Notes: generated by a model not told the origin, from the letters alone. A stretch of DNA of 64,000 nucleotides from Nostoc mirabile CHAB5784 (GCF_020829645.1 NZ_JAIVFS010000015.1:62001-126000), one strand, 5' to 3'. Shown: positions 41,559 through 50,643, numbered from the stretch's first letter. Numbers and translations: made by a program.

Positions 41559-43934
41559 TTATGAGATAGCTTTTGGTTGAAAGTTACGCAATCTGAGGGC
41601 ATTGCTAACAACAGAGAGTGAAGAAAGAGCCATCGCAGCGCCGGCGATAATTGGATTGAGTAACCAACCAAAGATGGGGAACAAAATTCCCGCCGCAATA
41701 GGAATACCAATAACGTTGTAAATAAAGGCAAAGAAAAGATTTTGCCTGATATTGTTGATGGTGGCGCGGCTGAGTTGAATTGCTGTCACAATTAACAGCA
41801 AATCGCCAGAAATTAGGGTGATATCGCTAGCTGCGATCGCTACATCTGTTCCCGTCCCAATAGCAATTCCCACATCAGCTTGTGCTAGGGCTGGCGCATC
41901 ATTTATGCCATCACCTACCATTGCGACAAGGGATTGGGGACTTGTACTGAGCGAAGCCGAAGTAGTGGGGATTGGGTACTGGGGATTGGGAAGAATTTTC
42001 CCTAGTCCCCAGCGATGCACTGAGCTATTCGTTGTGTCCCTAGTTCCCAGTCCCCCTTTCTGAAGAGATTGGATAATCGCTGCCTTTTGATCTGGACGCA
42101 CTTCAGCAAAGATTCGCTGGATGCCAACTTGTCTTGCGATCGCTTCCGCAGTTTTACGATTATCTCCGGTAAGCATTACTACTTCTAAACCTAACTTCTG
42201 TAAAGCTTTCACTACTGTTGTTGAGGAAGGTTTGAGGGCATCGGCAATACCCATTATTCCTTGCAGTTCGCCATCTACAGCAATCAAAATGACTGTTTTA
42301 CCAGCCGCTTCCCATGCATCTTTATACTGCTGGAGAGTTATGGTGTTAATTCCAATTTCTGTTAACCAGCGTTGTGTACCAATTTGCACAAGCTGATTTG
42401 AAACAACTCCTTGAACACCACTACCTGCATTAGCCTGAAAGTCCTTTACTTCTATTAAACTCACTTCTTGAGACTGGGCGTATTTCACCACCGCTTCAGC
42501 TAAAGGATGCTCAGAATTTCGTTCCACCGTTGCTGCTAACTGTAAAAGCTTGATTTCATTACCATTAGCTGTGCCGTTGACAGTTACAAAGTCTGTAACC
42601 GTAGGTTTACCCTGAGTCAAAGTGCCAGTTTTATCTAGGACGATGGTTTGAATTTTGTGTGCTAGTTCTAAGCTGTCAGCGCCTTTAATCAAAATGCCAT
42701 TTTCTGCACCTTTGCCCGTCCCTACCATTACAGATGTGGGGGTAGCTAAACCCAAAGCACAAGGACAAGCGATAATTAGTACACCCACCGTTGTCATTGT
42801 TGCTAGGGTGAGGTTGCCCGTGAAATTAAACCAAATGACGAAAGTGGCGATCGCGATCGCAATTACAGCTGGTACAAACCATCCTGTAACTTGATCTGCC
42901 AAGCGCTGAATTGGTGCTTTAGAACCTTGGGCTTGTTGCACCAGTTTGACGATTTGAGCCAAAAACGTATCATTTCCGACTCGTGTCACCCGAAACTGAA
43001 AAGCACCCGCACCGTTAATTGTCGCCCCAATCACCTCATCTCCTGGCTGCTTTTTAACTGGCAAACTTTCACCCGTCACCATCGCTTCATCTACCGTCGA
43101 AGCGCCTGTAATCACTTCGCCATCTACGGGAATCTTTTCACCAGGACGCACCAAAATTACATCGTTGATTCTGACTTCGGCGATGGGAACATCAATTTCT
43201 ATTCCATCACGGATAACTCTGGCATCTCTAGCTTGTAATCCAATGAGTTTGCGAATGGCTTCAGAAGTTTGTCCCCTAGCGCGATTTTCCAGCAACCGCC
43301 CCAACAAAATTAAGGTAATGACAATGGCGGCAACTTCATAATAAATATGAGGTATCAAGCCCTGATCAATAAAAAATTTTGGGAAAACAGTGACAAACAA
43401 AGAATATAGATACGCTGCACTTGTACCCAAAGCAATTAGCGTGTCCATCGTCGCCGTATGGCGCTTGAGAGATTTCCAGCCATTGCGGTAAAAAGATCCA
43501 CCACACCAGAAAACGACGGGTGTTGTCAGCAGTAATTGTATCCAAGGATTTTGTAAGAAGCTTGGAATTAAGGGCAAGTTCAACCCAGTCATCATGGGCA
43601 ACGACCCCAAAAATAGGAAAATGCTGATTACACCTCCCACCACTACCTTGAGGGAGAGTTGGTGTTGTAATGCTTGCCTACTGGCAATCTCTGCATCATC
43701 TTCTTCGGTGAGCAATTCTTCCTGGAGTGAGTAAGAAGAGTATCCCGCAGATGCGATCGCACTTTGGATTTTCTCTAAATTTGCTAGAGAGCGATCGTAT
43801 TTGATGGTAACTTGCTCTGCTCCAAAATTAACGTTGCAGTCCCTTACTCCAAGAACAGAGCGAATTGCCTTTTCGATGTTGTTGGCGCAAGCAGCGCAAC
43901 TCATGCCTCGAAGTTTGAGTGTGAGAGTATCCAT
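41559..43934 (-). CDS. copA: Copper-translocating P1B-type ATPase
   Basis: A 791-aa Cu(I) pump of the CopA/CtaA/PacS group. N-terminal HMA domain with GMSCAAC (Cys13, Cys16); TGES (287-290); transmembrane [15 protein letters not shown] with CPC 390-392; DKTGT with phosphorylated Asp434; HP motif SEHPLAE; MLTGDN; and [21 protein letters not shown]. Whether it exports copper or feeds plastocyanin cannot be decided. An unusual insertion at about residues 627-667 ([20 protein letters not shown]... SLSTSPQS), encoded by repeat-like DNA at 41934-42056, separates [12 protein letters not shown] from [10 protein letters not shown], which are normally a few residues apart. Upstream at 44081 lies a CxxC metallochaperone on the same strand. 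Confidence 0.93.
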   Translation of the reverse strand: MDTLTLKLRGMSCAACANNIEKAIRSVLGVRDCNVNFGAEQVTIKYDRSLANLEKIQSAIASAGYSSYSLQEELLTEEDDAEIASRQALQHQLSLKVVVGGVISIFLFLGSLPMMTGLNLPLIPSFLQNPWIQLLLTTPVVFWCGGSFYRNGWKSLKRHTATMDTLIALGTSAAYLYSLFVTVFPKFFIDQGLIPHIYYEVAAIVITLILLGRLLENRARGQTSEAIRKLIGLQARDARVIRDGIEIDVPIAEVRINDVILVRPGEKIPVDGEVITGASTVDEAMVTGESLPVKKQPGDEVIGATINGAGAFQFRVTRVGNDTFLAQIVKLVQQAQGSKAPIQRLADQVTGWFVPAVIAIAIATFVIWFNFTGNLTLATMTTVGVLIIACPCALGLATPTSVMVGTGKGAENGILIKGADSLELAHKIQTIVLDKTGTLTQGKPTVTDFVTVNGTANGNEIKLLQLAATVERNSEHPLAEAVVKYAQSQEVSLIEVKDFQANAGSGVQGVVSNQLVQIGTQRWLTEIGINTITLQQYKDAWEAAGKTVILIAVDGELQGIMGIADALKPSSTTVVKALQKLGLEVVMLTGDNRKTAEAIARQVGIQRIFAEVRPDQKAAIIQSLQKGGLGTRDTTNSSVHRWGLGKILPNPQYPIPTTSASLSTSPQSLVAMVGDGINDAPALAQADVGIAIGTGTDVAIAASDITLISGDLLLIVTAIQLSRATINNIRQNLFFAFIYNVIGIPIAAGILFPIFGWLLNPIIAGAAMALSSLSVVSNALRLRNFQPKAIS

Positions 43935-44080
43935 AACTAGATGAACCCCTGTGATTGGTGTGGCAGGATCTTAAAGTAATTCGTAATTAAATTATTTGTG
44001 GATTTAGACCTCAACTAATTCAATACCGCCAAGAAAGACAATTACGCGCAAGTGCTTCGCCAACAATTACGAATTACGAA

Positions 44081-44278
44081 TTAGTTAGCAACTGGATAAC
44101 CCGCAGCAGCTAACGCTTCCTTAATTGCTGTTTCTGATGCTTGAGTTTCAACACTGACAAGCTTGGTTGTTGGATCGGCCTGAACGCTAGCATTGGCATC
44201 GACTGCCTGAAGTGTTTTGGTGATGGTGCTTGCACAAGCAGAACAAGCCATGTTGGGAACTGTGAGTTGGAGAGTCAT
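44081..44278 (-). CDS. Heavy-metal-associated (HMA) domain metallochaperone
   Basis: A 65-aa protein from ATG 44278: MTLQLTVPNMACSACASTIT with the CxxC metal site (MACSAC) and the beta-alpha-beta-beta-alpha-beta length of Atx1/CopZ. It probably carries Cu(I) to the ATPase encoded 147 bp downstream on the same strand. A MerR-type dyad at 44382-44414 lies about 105-135 bp upstream. The longer open frame to 44383 crosses the promoter and is rejected. Confidence 0.9.
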   Translation of the reverse strand: MTLQLTVPNMACSACASTITKTLQAVDANASVQADPTTKLVSVETQASETAIKEALAAAGYPVAN

Positions 44279-44381
44279 AGATTTACGGGATAAAATGAAC
44301 AACTTAGCCAGATCGAGCAGGATCACTGAGACGTATCTCTCACACATCAGAAATAACTGGAAAGAGAGTCGCCTTGAATTC

Positions 44382-44414
44382 ATCCTAGACTCTCTAGCCG
44401 GCTGGAGAGTCTAG
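44382..44414 (-). promoter_or_regulatory. MerR-type metal-responsive promoter/operator
   Basis: A 30-bp dyad CTAGACTCTC-N10-GAGAGTCTAG. Read on the minus strand, TAGACT (-35-like, 44408-44413) and TAGGAT (-10-like, 44382-44387) are separated by 20 bp, the overlong spacer typical of MerR-family activation (CueR, ZntR). It faces the metallochaperone gene. The MerR gene itself is not in the window. Confidence 0.65.
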
Positions 44415-44523
44415 AGATTTTTAAAAGTTTTTCGTTAAACTTCAAATTTCTTTACAACTTTGGTTTGACTAAGTAACCGTTGGCCATGAAAAATACAACG
44501 TACTACAAAACACTTGTCATCCG

Positions 44524-44775
44524 ATGAAACTGTGTGTTATTAATCGCTTGTTGTTAGCAGAACTGCTACGTCTGCGTTTGCGAGAAGTATACAAAGATGT
44601 GGAAGCACCTCTAGTTTATGACTTGCCGCATAACATCACCTTGCGTCAAGAACGCCGGATTGAAGAAGCACCCGCCGCCTACAAACCGATTCAGTCTGTA
44701 ATTGATGTGCAGCTTGAGGCAGAAATGGTGGACGTTGTGGCGCGATTAAGTCCGGTATTGACGTTTAAGGCGTAG
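44524..44775 (+). pseudogene. Internally deleted rtcB (RNA ligase) relic
   Basis: The 83-codon frame begins NRLLLAELLRLRLREVYKD and VEAPLVYDLPHNITL, which match the region of RtcB before the guanylylation site, then jumps to ERRIEEAPAAYKPIQSVIDV and ARLSPVLTFKA, the RtcB C-terminus. About 100 or more residues, including the nucleophilic histidine region, are missing, in frame. RtcB joins 2',3'-cyclic phosphate RNA ends; this remnant cannot. The first codons (MKLCVI) do not match the family. Confidence 0.7.
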
Positions 44776-44780
44776 CTACC

Positions 44781-44931
44781 TATAGCGGTTCCCAATTGCA
44801 TGGAATACAGACCTAACCCCCAGCCCCTTCCCTTGAAGGGAAGGGGAGTAAGATTCAAAGCCTCTCTCCTTTTAGGAGAGAGGTTTGGAGAGAGGTCAAA
44901 ACTGTACTGCACCCAAGCGAGAACCGCTATA
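44781..44931. mobile_element. MITE-like inverted-repeat element, 151 bp
   Basis: Ends TATAGCGGTTC (44781-44791) and GAACCGCTATA (44921-44931) are perfect inverted repeats, with weaker similarity over about 30 bp. The interior has CTCTCTCC and GGAGAGAGG stems. No target duplication was recognised. Confidence 0.7.
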
Positions 44932-44933
44932 AT

Positions 44934-44959
44934 AAAAAGCCCCTGGTCAACACCAGGGG
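44934..44959 (-). terminator. Intrinsic terminator (minus strand)
   Basis: Stem CCCCTGGT / ACCAGGGG with a 4-nt loop, followed on the minus strand by CTTTTTAT. No conventional gene lies upstream on this strand, so it would terminate a non-coding transcript. Confidence 0.65.
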
Positions 44960-45260
44960 TATCCATCTTTATTCCCTGATATTAGAATCGCATCTGTGGA
45001 ACTATTGTAAATCCGTATTAATGCAATTAACGCATAAACATGATGATGATTTTGCAATTGTCTAGTTAGCGCTCTTTTATTACTCTGAAAAAATAAAATA
45101 ATTGTAGCGACTGTTTTAAAAGTCAAGTGTAGGCGTAGCCCGTCGTAGACATCGCTTTGTTTGTGGAGATTTATGAAAGCGATGCCGAACGCGAGTGCGT
45201 CTCCAAGAGTTGGCGGGCTATTCGGCGTCGCACCTGTGTACTTAATCGCGGTGCGACAAA

Positions 45261-45485
45261 GTTTGGAGTACCTCAACACGACTTTGGAGTACCTCAACAC
45301 GACTTTGGAGTACCTCAACATGACTTTGAAGTACCTCAACATGACTTTGAAGTACCTCAAAACGACTTTGAAGTACCTCAAAACGACTTTGAAGTACCTC
45401 AAAACGACTTTGAAGTACCTCAAAACGACTTTGAAGTACCTCAAAACGACTTTGAAGTACCTCAAAACGACTTCGAGGTATCTGT
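45261..45485. repeat. About eleven tandem 21-bp repeats
   Basis: The core GACTTTGAAGTACCTCAA recurs every 21 bp. Six inner copies are nearly identical and the outer ones diverge. All frames stay open because the period is a multiple of three; long repetitive ORFs on both strands are therefore not taken as genes. It ends 12 bp before a mobile element. Confidence 0.92.
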
Positions 45486-45496
45486 TGCTTATATAG

Positions 45497-45589
45497 CAGG
45501 ACTTACGCAAACAATAGCCGAAACCCTTATTTCACGTAGGGGCAATTCATGAATTGCCCCTGAGCGCGTGTACTTTTGCGTAAGTCCTA
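45497..45589. mobile_element. MITE-like element with TAGGACTTACGCA-type ends, copy 1
   Basis: Left end AGGACTTACGCAAA and right end TTTGCGTAAGTCCT are perfect inverses. TATAG occurs directly outside both ends (45492-45496, 45590-45594), a 5-bp target duplication. The interior holds the 24-bp palindrome also found at 28153-28182. Confidence 0.82.
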
Positions 45590-45947
45590 TATAGCAGTCC
45601 TAAATCATTCGTGAGAATTTGAGATTGTTTTAACCCCCCTGTAGTCCCCCCTTTTGAAGGGGGGACGGTCTACCACTTCTTCTAAGATACAAGGTTGGGT
45701 TGAATATTCGTGTTACCCAACACCTATCTTGGATTCTTGGTGTTGAGTCTACGTTCCTCAAACACCACTTGCTTTTCCCAAGGGGAGACGCTGCGCGTAG
45801 CAAGATCCCCGCAGGGGTACAAGTCGGGAAACCGCAAGGGCGCAGTGGCTCCTCAACCTACGCTTAGATTTCTAAAAACTAATCAGAAACCAATGTTTGT
45901 GATTTTTATCTCGTCAGAGTCATAAAAGAGGGTTAGGCAAAGATCCC

Positions 45948-46168
45948 AAATTAATTTAAACTTACTTTTCTAGCAGTTCATCTTGTTAGAGACTGTATCC
46001 AAATATCCTGAAGACTGATACATAATTACTTAATCAGTCATAATAAAAGGCTTGGTTTAACCAAGCCTCTATATATACCAAGCATTTACTACACCAAGAT
46101 TAATTTAAACTGACCCTTGCTTTAGTTCATCCTGCTATAGGCTGTATCCAAATATTCTAAAATCTGAT
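45948..46168 (-). ncRNA. Candidate tandem small-RNA units (minus strand)
   Basis: A 71-72-bp sequence occurs at 45948-46019 and again at 46098-46168, sharing ATATTTGGATACAG, GATGAACT and GTTTAAATTAAT on the minus strand. Downstream of the 46098 copy comes CTTGGTATATAT and then a stem AGGCTTGG/CCAAGCCT with TTTTATT (46042-46068). Diverged copies of parts lie at about 46640-46680 and 46800-46850. The pattern promoter-like region, short transcript, terminator, repeated, suggests sRNA genes; not proven. Confidence 0.45.
46042..46068 (-). terminator. Intrinsic terminator within the tandem repeat (minus strand)
   Basis: AGGCTTGG TTAAA CCAAGCCT followed by TTTATTA on the minus strand. Eight-base-pair stem. 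Confidence 0.65.
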
Positions 46169-46202
46169 AAGCGAATGGCTCCCCTTCGGAGATGACTTGA
46201 AG

Positions 46203-46377
46203 AGTCAAAATAATTCGTAATTTATAATTCGTAATTCGTAATTATTACCCCACGACTGAAGTCGGGGGCCTAATTGAGGAATAAATTTATTTGTCTCCAT
46301 AAAATGTTAGTTAGTTGCTCTGTACTTTTAATTACGAATTACGAATTACGAATTACGAATTAGTAATTATTTGGTCA
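46203..46377. mobile_element. Dispersed element with AATTCGTAATT ends, copy 1
   Basis: The ends are built of AATTCGTAATT/AATTACGAATT repeats, opening AGTCAAAATAATTCGTAATT and closing in TAATTATTTGGTCA. Inside are ATTACCCCACGACTGAAGTC, an IS605-end-like hairpin, plus AATAAATTTATTT and TTAGTTGCTCTGT. The same order appears in inverse orientation at 62003-62264, showing a real element. Confidence 0.7.
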
Positions 46378-46428
46378 ATTTACCTCTATTCCGATGAGAG
46401 TCTATCTTTGACTTATCTGAGTTTTGAT

Positions 46429-46455
46429 AAAAAAACCCTGGGTATCGTTCCAGGG
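46429..46455 (-). terminator. Intrinsic terminator (minus strand)
   Basis: CCCTGG-N8-CCAGGG followed on the minus strand by seven T residues. No protein gene ends here, so the terminated transcript would be non-coding. Confidence 0.7.
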
Positions 46456-47496
46456 CGCATACACGTTTTTTAGACATTAATAGGCTGAATAATAACTTTG
46501 TAAAATAGTTATTTATACTATCCATAGAATGATCCGAATATTGCTCAATATATGGTATTAGTGGTGTTTTGTTGCTTGGGCTATTTATAGATGGTATTTT
46601 ATCAAACTAATTTGGTAGAGTTTGATGATATTTCTTATTCCTTTAGCATCAGACCAAATATTCTTTAATCTGATATTAATCTAAAGTTAGATTCAGAGAT
46701 TGCAAAGTAAATATTAACCTAATTATTTATAGGTTTTACTTGCTTGGTTTTACTCATGAAAAAGGCATGACTAAAAGCCATACCCAATATATACCAGTGT
46801 TTTCTATAATTAATTTAGAATTACCTTTATTTCAATTCATCTATCTATTCGGAACGAGCGTCAAGATTGCTGACTCCTGAATTCTGATTTTTGAATTCTT
46901 CTTCTATCCGAGAAAACCCTGGCTTTTTAACAAATACTTTTTCCTTGTCATAGATTATAGATGAAGTTCAAAAAGTAAAACTAGCGTTTCACATAGGTTT
47001 CAGCTTAGGCATTTGTACAACGACTCCGCAGGAGTATTGCGTTGCCAAAAAAATGGATAAAATCAAGCTTAGTTCAACAAAACTTTATAGTACGTATTGA
47101 AAATTATTATCCTGAGTAATTTAGTATCCACTACACCAACTCTAGTACAGAATTTAATAGTAAATAGCTTTGATTACTTATTTATCCGGTATCTTTCAAA
47201 TCTAAAACCATACACAGGTAAAGTGATATCGTTAGAAATAATCATCTATCTAAAGTTATTATTAACTCATTGGGAAAATCTTCTGTAATTTTGCGTATAA
47301 TCAAAAAGTATCTGCTAAAGTTGTCAGCTTGAGGTTTTCTTTCCTCAGCTATTGTTGCATGGGTTAGAGTTATCAATTAGGCAAAAGCAAAACACAAGTC
47401 ATTCCTAACTGGGCACTATTCTATTGTTCGCGGTAAGCCTCCTCTGTATCGCCCAAGTAAAGACGATGATTCCTAATAAAATCTTCTGGAGGAGAG

Positions 47497-47952
47497 ATGT
47501 ATTTGGCACATTCATTCATGAGTGATGAAAAGAAGCAAAACTCTCACCAGCCTTTGATTTTGGCAGTGGAAGACCATGATGATAGTCTCCTGCTAATTAG
47601 TTATGCTCTTGAGTCAATGGGTTATAGATTTATTTGTCAAACAGATTGTTCTGCAACGCTGCTGGTAGCTAAAGAATATCAACCAGACTTAATCTTGTTG
47701 GATATTTTGTTACCAGGTCTTAGCGGTATGGATGTTGTGCGTCATCTAAAGCTTGAACCCCTAACTTCCACAATTCCAGTGGTGGCTGTCACAGCTTTAG
47801 CTAGCACGGAGGATCGTGAGCGTATTCTCAAGGCAGGATTTAATGATTACATCAGCAAGCCCTATATGCTCGAGGAATTAGAGGCTATAATTCGCAGTGG
47901 GTTGGCAAGAAAATTCGTCCCTTACCCAGCTTTGAAGGTTTGTCAGGATTAG
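47497..47952 (+). CDS. Single-domain CheY-like response regulator
   Basis: A 151-aa receiver-only protein. ILAVEDHDDS supplies the acidic pair, DLILLDILLPG the phospho-acceptor Asp69, VVAVTALAS the conserved Thr, and YISKPY the Lys. There is no output domain, so it probably relays phosphate or binds a partner. ATG 47497 has GGAGGAGAG directly upstream; ATG 47518 (MSDEKK) is an alternative. The two kinases that follow are convergent with it, sharing the short intergenic space at 47953-47990, and are plausible partners. Confidence 0.92.
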   Translation: MYLAHSFMSDEKKQNSHQPLILAVEDHDDSLLLISYALESMGYRFICQTDCSATLLVAKEYQPDLILLDILLPGLSGMDVVRHLKLEPLTSTIPVVAVTALASTEDRERILKAGFNDYISKPYMLEELEAIIRSGLARKFVPYPALKVCQD

Positions 47953-47990
47953 CAGTCGAGCAGAAAAATATGAAGATGAAGGTGAAGGAC

Positions 47991-49115
47991 TTAAATGTTT
48001 TTAGGTAGTTGCATATTGAACAAACTACCTTTACCTAGTTCAGAGGTGACCTTGATAGTTCCTGCGTGCGCTTCTATAATCCGGTGGGATAGATGTAGCC
48101 CTAAACCACTACCTGAGCGTTTATGTTTGCCTTGGCGAAATCGCTCGAAAATTGTTGCCTGATCTTCGGGCGCAATCCCATATCCTGTATCTTGGATCTC
48201 GATTGTTACCGAATCTGGATTTTCTGAATTAGGTGGTGTTTCAAAAATGCGAATTGTGATGCCTCCTGTATCTGTAAATTTGATGGCATTTGCAATCAGG
48301 TTGTTTATCACCCGCCGTAGTTCCAAGCGATCGCCCATAATAATACCTGCGTTTTTACCCAGTGGATCTAATTCACGGGTGTCTATTTTTAGAGTCAAAC
48401 CTTTTTCACTAGTTAGAGGACTTAGTTCGCTCACTACTTCTTGAGATATCTCACGTAAATCGCATTCCTCCCAATTCAAGGTTTTTTTACCTGCCTCGAA
48501 GCGATAGACTTCTAGGAGGGTATTCACCATTTCCATCAAATTTTGGTTACTGCGAATCATAACTGCGATCGCCTGTTTCATTTCTGGCGAAATTTTGCAG
48601 AATGTTTCCATCTCAAACAAATTCAACATGCGATCGGCGGCTACTAAGGGAGTTCGCAAATCATGAGTCAGACGGGAAACAAAGTCTTCCCGTTGGCGGG
48701 CCATTTTTTGTTGTTCGTCCAAACTGTGCTTGAGACGTAACAGCGATCGCACCCTTGCCAATAGTTCATCAGTATCAAATGGTTTCCGAATAAAATCGTC
48801 AGCACCAGCATCCAAACCTTCGACAACACTGGATTCGTGAAAGGCTGTAATCAGCAGAATTGGAATATAACTAATTGCTGGGTTATTCCGAATCCGACGT
48901 GTGACTTCATAACCATCTATCCCTGGCATCATCACATCTAACAGAATCAGATCGGGTGGAGATTGTTCAACTTGCCGCAAAGCTTTTATTCCATCTGAAA
49001 CCAAATCAATTTCATACCCCTCACTTTCTAAAATTGCTTGAACCAAAATGAGATTATCTGGAGTATCGTCAACTGCGAGAATTCGATAAATTCTACTATT
49101 TTCAACTACAGACAT
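47991..49115 (-). CDS. Receiver-histidine kinase hybrid
   Basis: A 374-aa cytoplasmic kinase. An N-terminal receiver (ILAVDDTPDN, DLILLDVMMPGIDGYE with Asp60, FIRKPF) is followed by HisKA (FVSRLTHDLRTPLVAADR with phospho-His151) and HATPase_c (INNLIANAIKFTDTGG N-box, DTGYGIAPEDQATIFERF G1, GSGLGLHLSHRIIEAHAG G2). No sensor or membrane domain, so it presumably receives phosphate from another kinase. It lies 36 bp downstream of the next kinase gene on the same strand, in one operon. Start ATG 49115. Confidence 0.94.
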   Translation of the reverse strand: MSVVENSRIYRILAVDDTPDNLILVQAILESEGYEIDLVSDGIKALRQVEQSPPDLILLDVMMPGIDGYEVTRRIRNNPAISYIPILLITAFHESSVVEGLDAGADDFIRKPFDTDELLARVRSLLRLKHSLDEQQKMARQREDFVSRLTHDLRTPLVAADRMLNLFEMETFCKISPEMKQAIAVMIRSNQNLMEMVNTLLEVYRFEAGKKTLNWEECDLREISQEVVSELSPLTSEKGLTLKIDTRELDPLGKNAGIIMGDRLELRRVINNLIANAIKFTDTGGITIRIFETPPNSENPDSVTIEIQDTGYGIAPEDQATIFERFRQGKHKRSGSGLGLHLSHRIIEAHAGTIKVTSELGKGSLFNMQLPKNI

Positions 49116-49151
49116 AATTTATCAACTTTTATCAGTTTTTTTGAAAGTAAT

Positions 49152-50486
49152 TTATAGTTTAAATTTAGGAAATCCTATTGGTGCTTGCCTAGCTTCAGAA
49201 GATGAATGATGCGGATTTTTAGCAGGGGAAAAAACCTGGTTGCTATCTACCGATAAAGGTTGAGCATCGCCTCCTACAGCCAATAATATGATTTGACGCG
49301 GCAATTCGATTTTAAACGTTGAACCAACCCCTAATTTGCTCTCAAGAAATATTTTGCCGCCCATCATTCGCACCAGTGAATCTATAATTGCCAAACCCAA
49401 CCCTGTACCTGGATATTTCCGAGTGAGAGTTTGATCGACTTGTCGAAATGCTTCAAAAATACGTTGAAAATCTTTCGGTGCTATGCCAATACCTGTATCC
49501 CGAACAATAATTGTCACTCGATTTGCAGGTAGTTCCTTAACTTCAACGCAAACTTCACCTGACTCTGTGAACTTAATGGCGTTGGAGAGCAGGTTAATTA
49601 AAATCTGTTTGACACGAACTGGATCATTAAATACCAAACTATTTTGCAAATCGGTTTGCACTAATAATGATAGGTTTTTGGCGTCAGCTAGGGAACGCAT
49701 TTCACCTACAGCAAGATTTATTACCTTTAAGACATCAAATATTTCCGCCTTTAAGTCTAATCGTCCTGCCTCCAGTTTGGAAAAGTCAAGAACTTCATTG
49801 ACTAGCATCAGCAAATGCTTCCCATTATTCAAGATGCGCTCAACCATATCTGCTTGCTGGTGCGTTAGTTGACCGAACTTAGGACGCAGCAGTATTTGCG
49901 AAAAACCAATAATCGCATTCATCGGCGTTCTAAGTTCGTGGGACATAGTTGCCAAAAAATGTGATTTTAGTACTGATGCCTCTGATAACTTTAAGTTTTG
50001 CATTTGAAGCTGTTGCTGTTGTCTCTCCAATTCTTGGTTCTTACGAATAAGTTGTTCATGACTTTCTCTAAGCTGGTCTTTTGCCAAAGCTACCTGTATC
50101 TCAGCCCGATAAACCCTAATTGCACTCCGCAAAACTTGTGCCAAGTTTTCTGGAGATACCCTAGACTTAGAAAGATAGTCTGTAGCACCAGCTTTCAATA
50201 ATTGGACAGCAGTATGTTCATCTTCTTGACTAGTTAGGACTACTAAAGGAACTTTAATTTCCGAAGAACGTAGCTGTTGAATTAAGGTTAGTGCATCCTG
50301 AGTTATTAAGCGATAGCCCAGGAAAACACAATCATAGGCAGTAGTGCTTAAAATAGAAAATGCATCATTGCCATTGCCTACTTCAGATAGCTCTATTTGA
50401 ATACCTGCTTTAGTCAGGGCATAACGGACTGCCATCCGGTCTACTTCATCATCATCTACAACCAAAATTTTCAGCGTATCTTCCAT
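49152..50486 (-). CDS. Receiver-histidine kinase with an altered (Asp-less) receiver
   Basis: A 444-aa protein: receiver 1-125, coiled coil about 130-172 (ESHEQLIRKNQELERQQQQL), HisKA with MSHELRTPMNAIIGFSQIL (His183), HATPase_c with INLLSNAIKFTESGE, DTGIGIAPKDFQRIFEAF and GTGLGLAIIDSLVRMMGG. In the receiver, VVDDDEVDRM, VVLTSQ and YLSKS are normal, but the acceptor position reads YDCVFLGYRL with Gly57 where Asp is expected. The codon is GGC, one transition from GAC. Phosphorylation of this receiver should be impossible, making it a ligand or docking module, or recently inactivated. First gene of a two-kinase operon. Confidence 0.93.
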   Translation of the reverse strand: MEDTLKILVVDDDEVDRMAVRYALTKAGIQIELSEVGNGNDAFSILSTTAYDCVFLGYRLITQDALTLIQQLRSSEIKVPLVVLTSQEDEHTAVQLLKAGATDYLSKSRVSPENLAQVLRSAIRVYRAEIQVALAKDQLRESHEQLIRKNQELERQQQQLQMQNLKLSEASVLKSHFLATMSHELRTPMNAIIGFSQILLRPKFGQLTHQQADMVERILNNGKHLLMLVNEVLDFSKLEAGRLDLKAEIFDVLKVINLAVGEMRSLADAKNLSLLVQTDLQNSLVFNDPVRVKQILINLLSNAIKFTESGEVCVEVKELPANRVTIIVRDTGIGIAPKDFQRIFEAFRQVDQTLTRKYPGTGLGLAIIDSLVRMMGGKIFLESKLGVGSTFKIELPRQIILLAVGGDAQPLSVDSNQVFSPAKNPHHSSSEARQAPIGFPKFKL

Positions 50487-50533
50487 CGTTTTTTATTTTT
50501 GCCGCTAAACATAGGTTGATGTATAACAAAGTT

Positions 50534-50568
50534 GTTGACTGTTGACTGTTGACTGTTGACTGTTGACT
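50534..50568. repeat. Five tandem GTTGACT heptamers
   Basis: Perfect heptanucleotide STRR, five copies, immediately upstream of the kinase operon start (50486). Confidence 0.9.
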
Positions 50569-50643
50569 GTGAACAGTGGGATATTTTTTTATTTGGAAGT
50601 CCCTAAAGAATATAATATTTTCAGACATATAAAATCTGTAACT

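Larger units (their letters stand above)
45600..47496. other. Gene-free region with dispersed repeats
   Basis: Almost 1.9 kb without a credible protein gene. Contents: G/C-rich dispersed repeat (45640-45870, including CCCCTTTTGAAGGGGGGA stems and a GTTGGGTT element relic), tandem repeats with terminators on the minus strand, and the element at 46203-46377. A 63-codon AT-rich frame at 47097 shows no protein-like signature. Confidence 0.6.

Noticed and set aside
41312..41731. Longer 139-codon form of the small membrane protein
   Set aside because: The extra N-terminus overlaps the copA coding end; the ATG at 41539 begins a proper signal peptide.
45261..45485. CRISPR array in the 21-bp repeats
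   Set aside because: No spacers; the units are simple tandem copies.
44947..45552. Long repetitive ORFs on both strands (131 to 187 codons) over the 21-bp array
   Set aside because: A 21-bp period keeps all frames open. The heptapeptide repeats exist in several frames and both strands equally, and the flanking parts cross unrelated repeats and a mobile element.
46203..46377. Cas- or IS605-associated guide RNA
   Set aside because: The hairpin resembles an IS605 end, but there is no tnpB or other nuclease gene nearby.
47097..47288. 63-codon AT-rich ORF
   Set aside because: No ribosome site and no recognisable motif; composition fits random AT-rich DNA.
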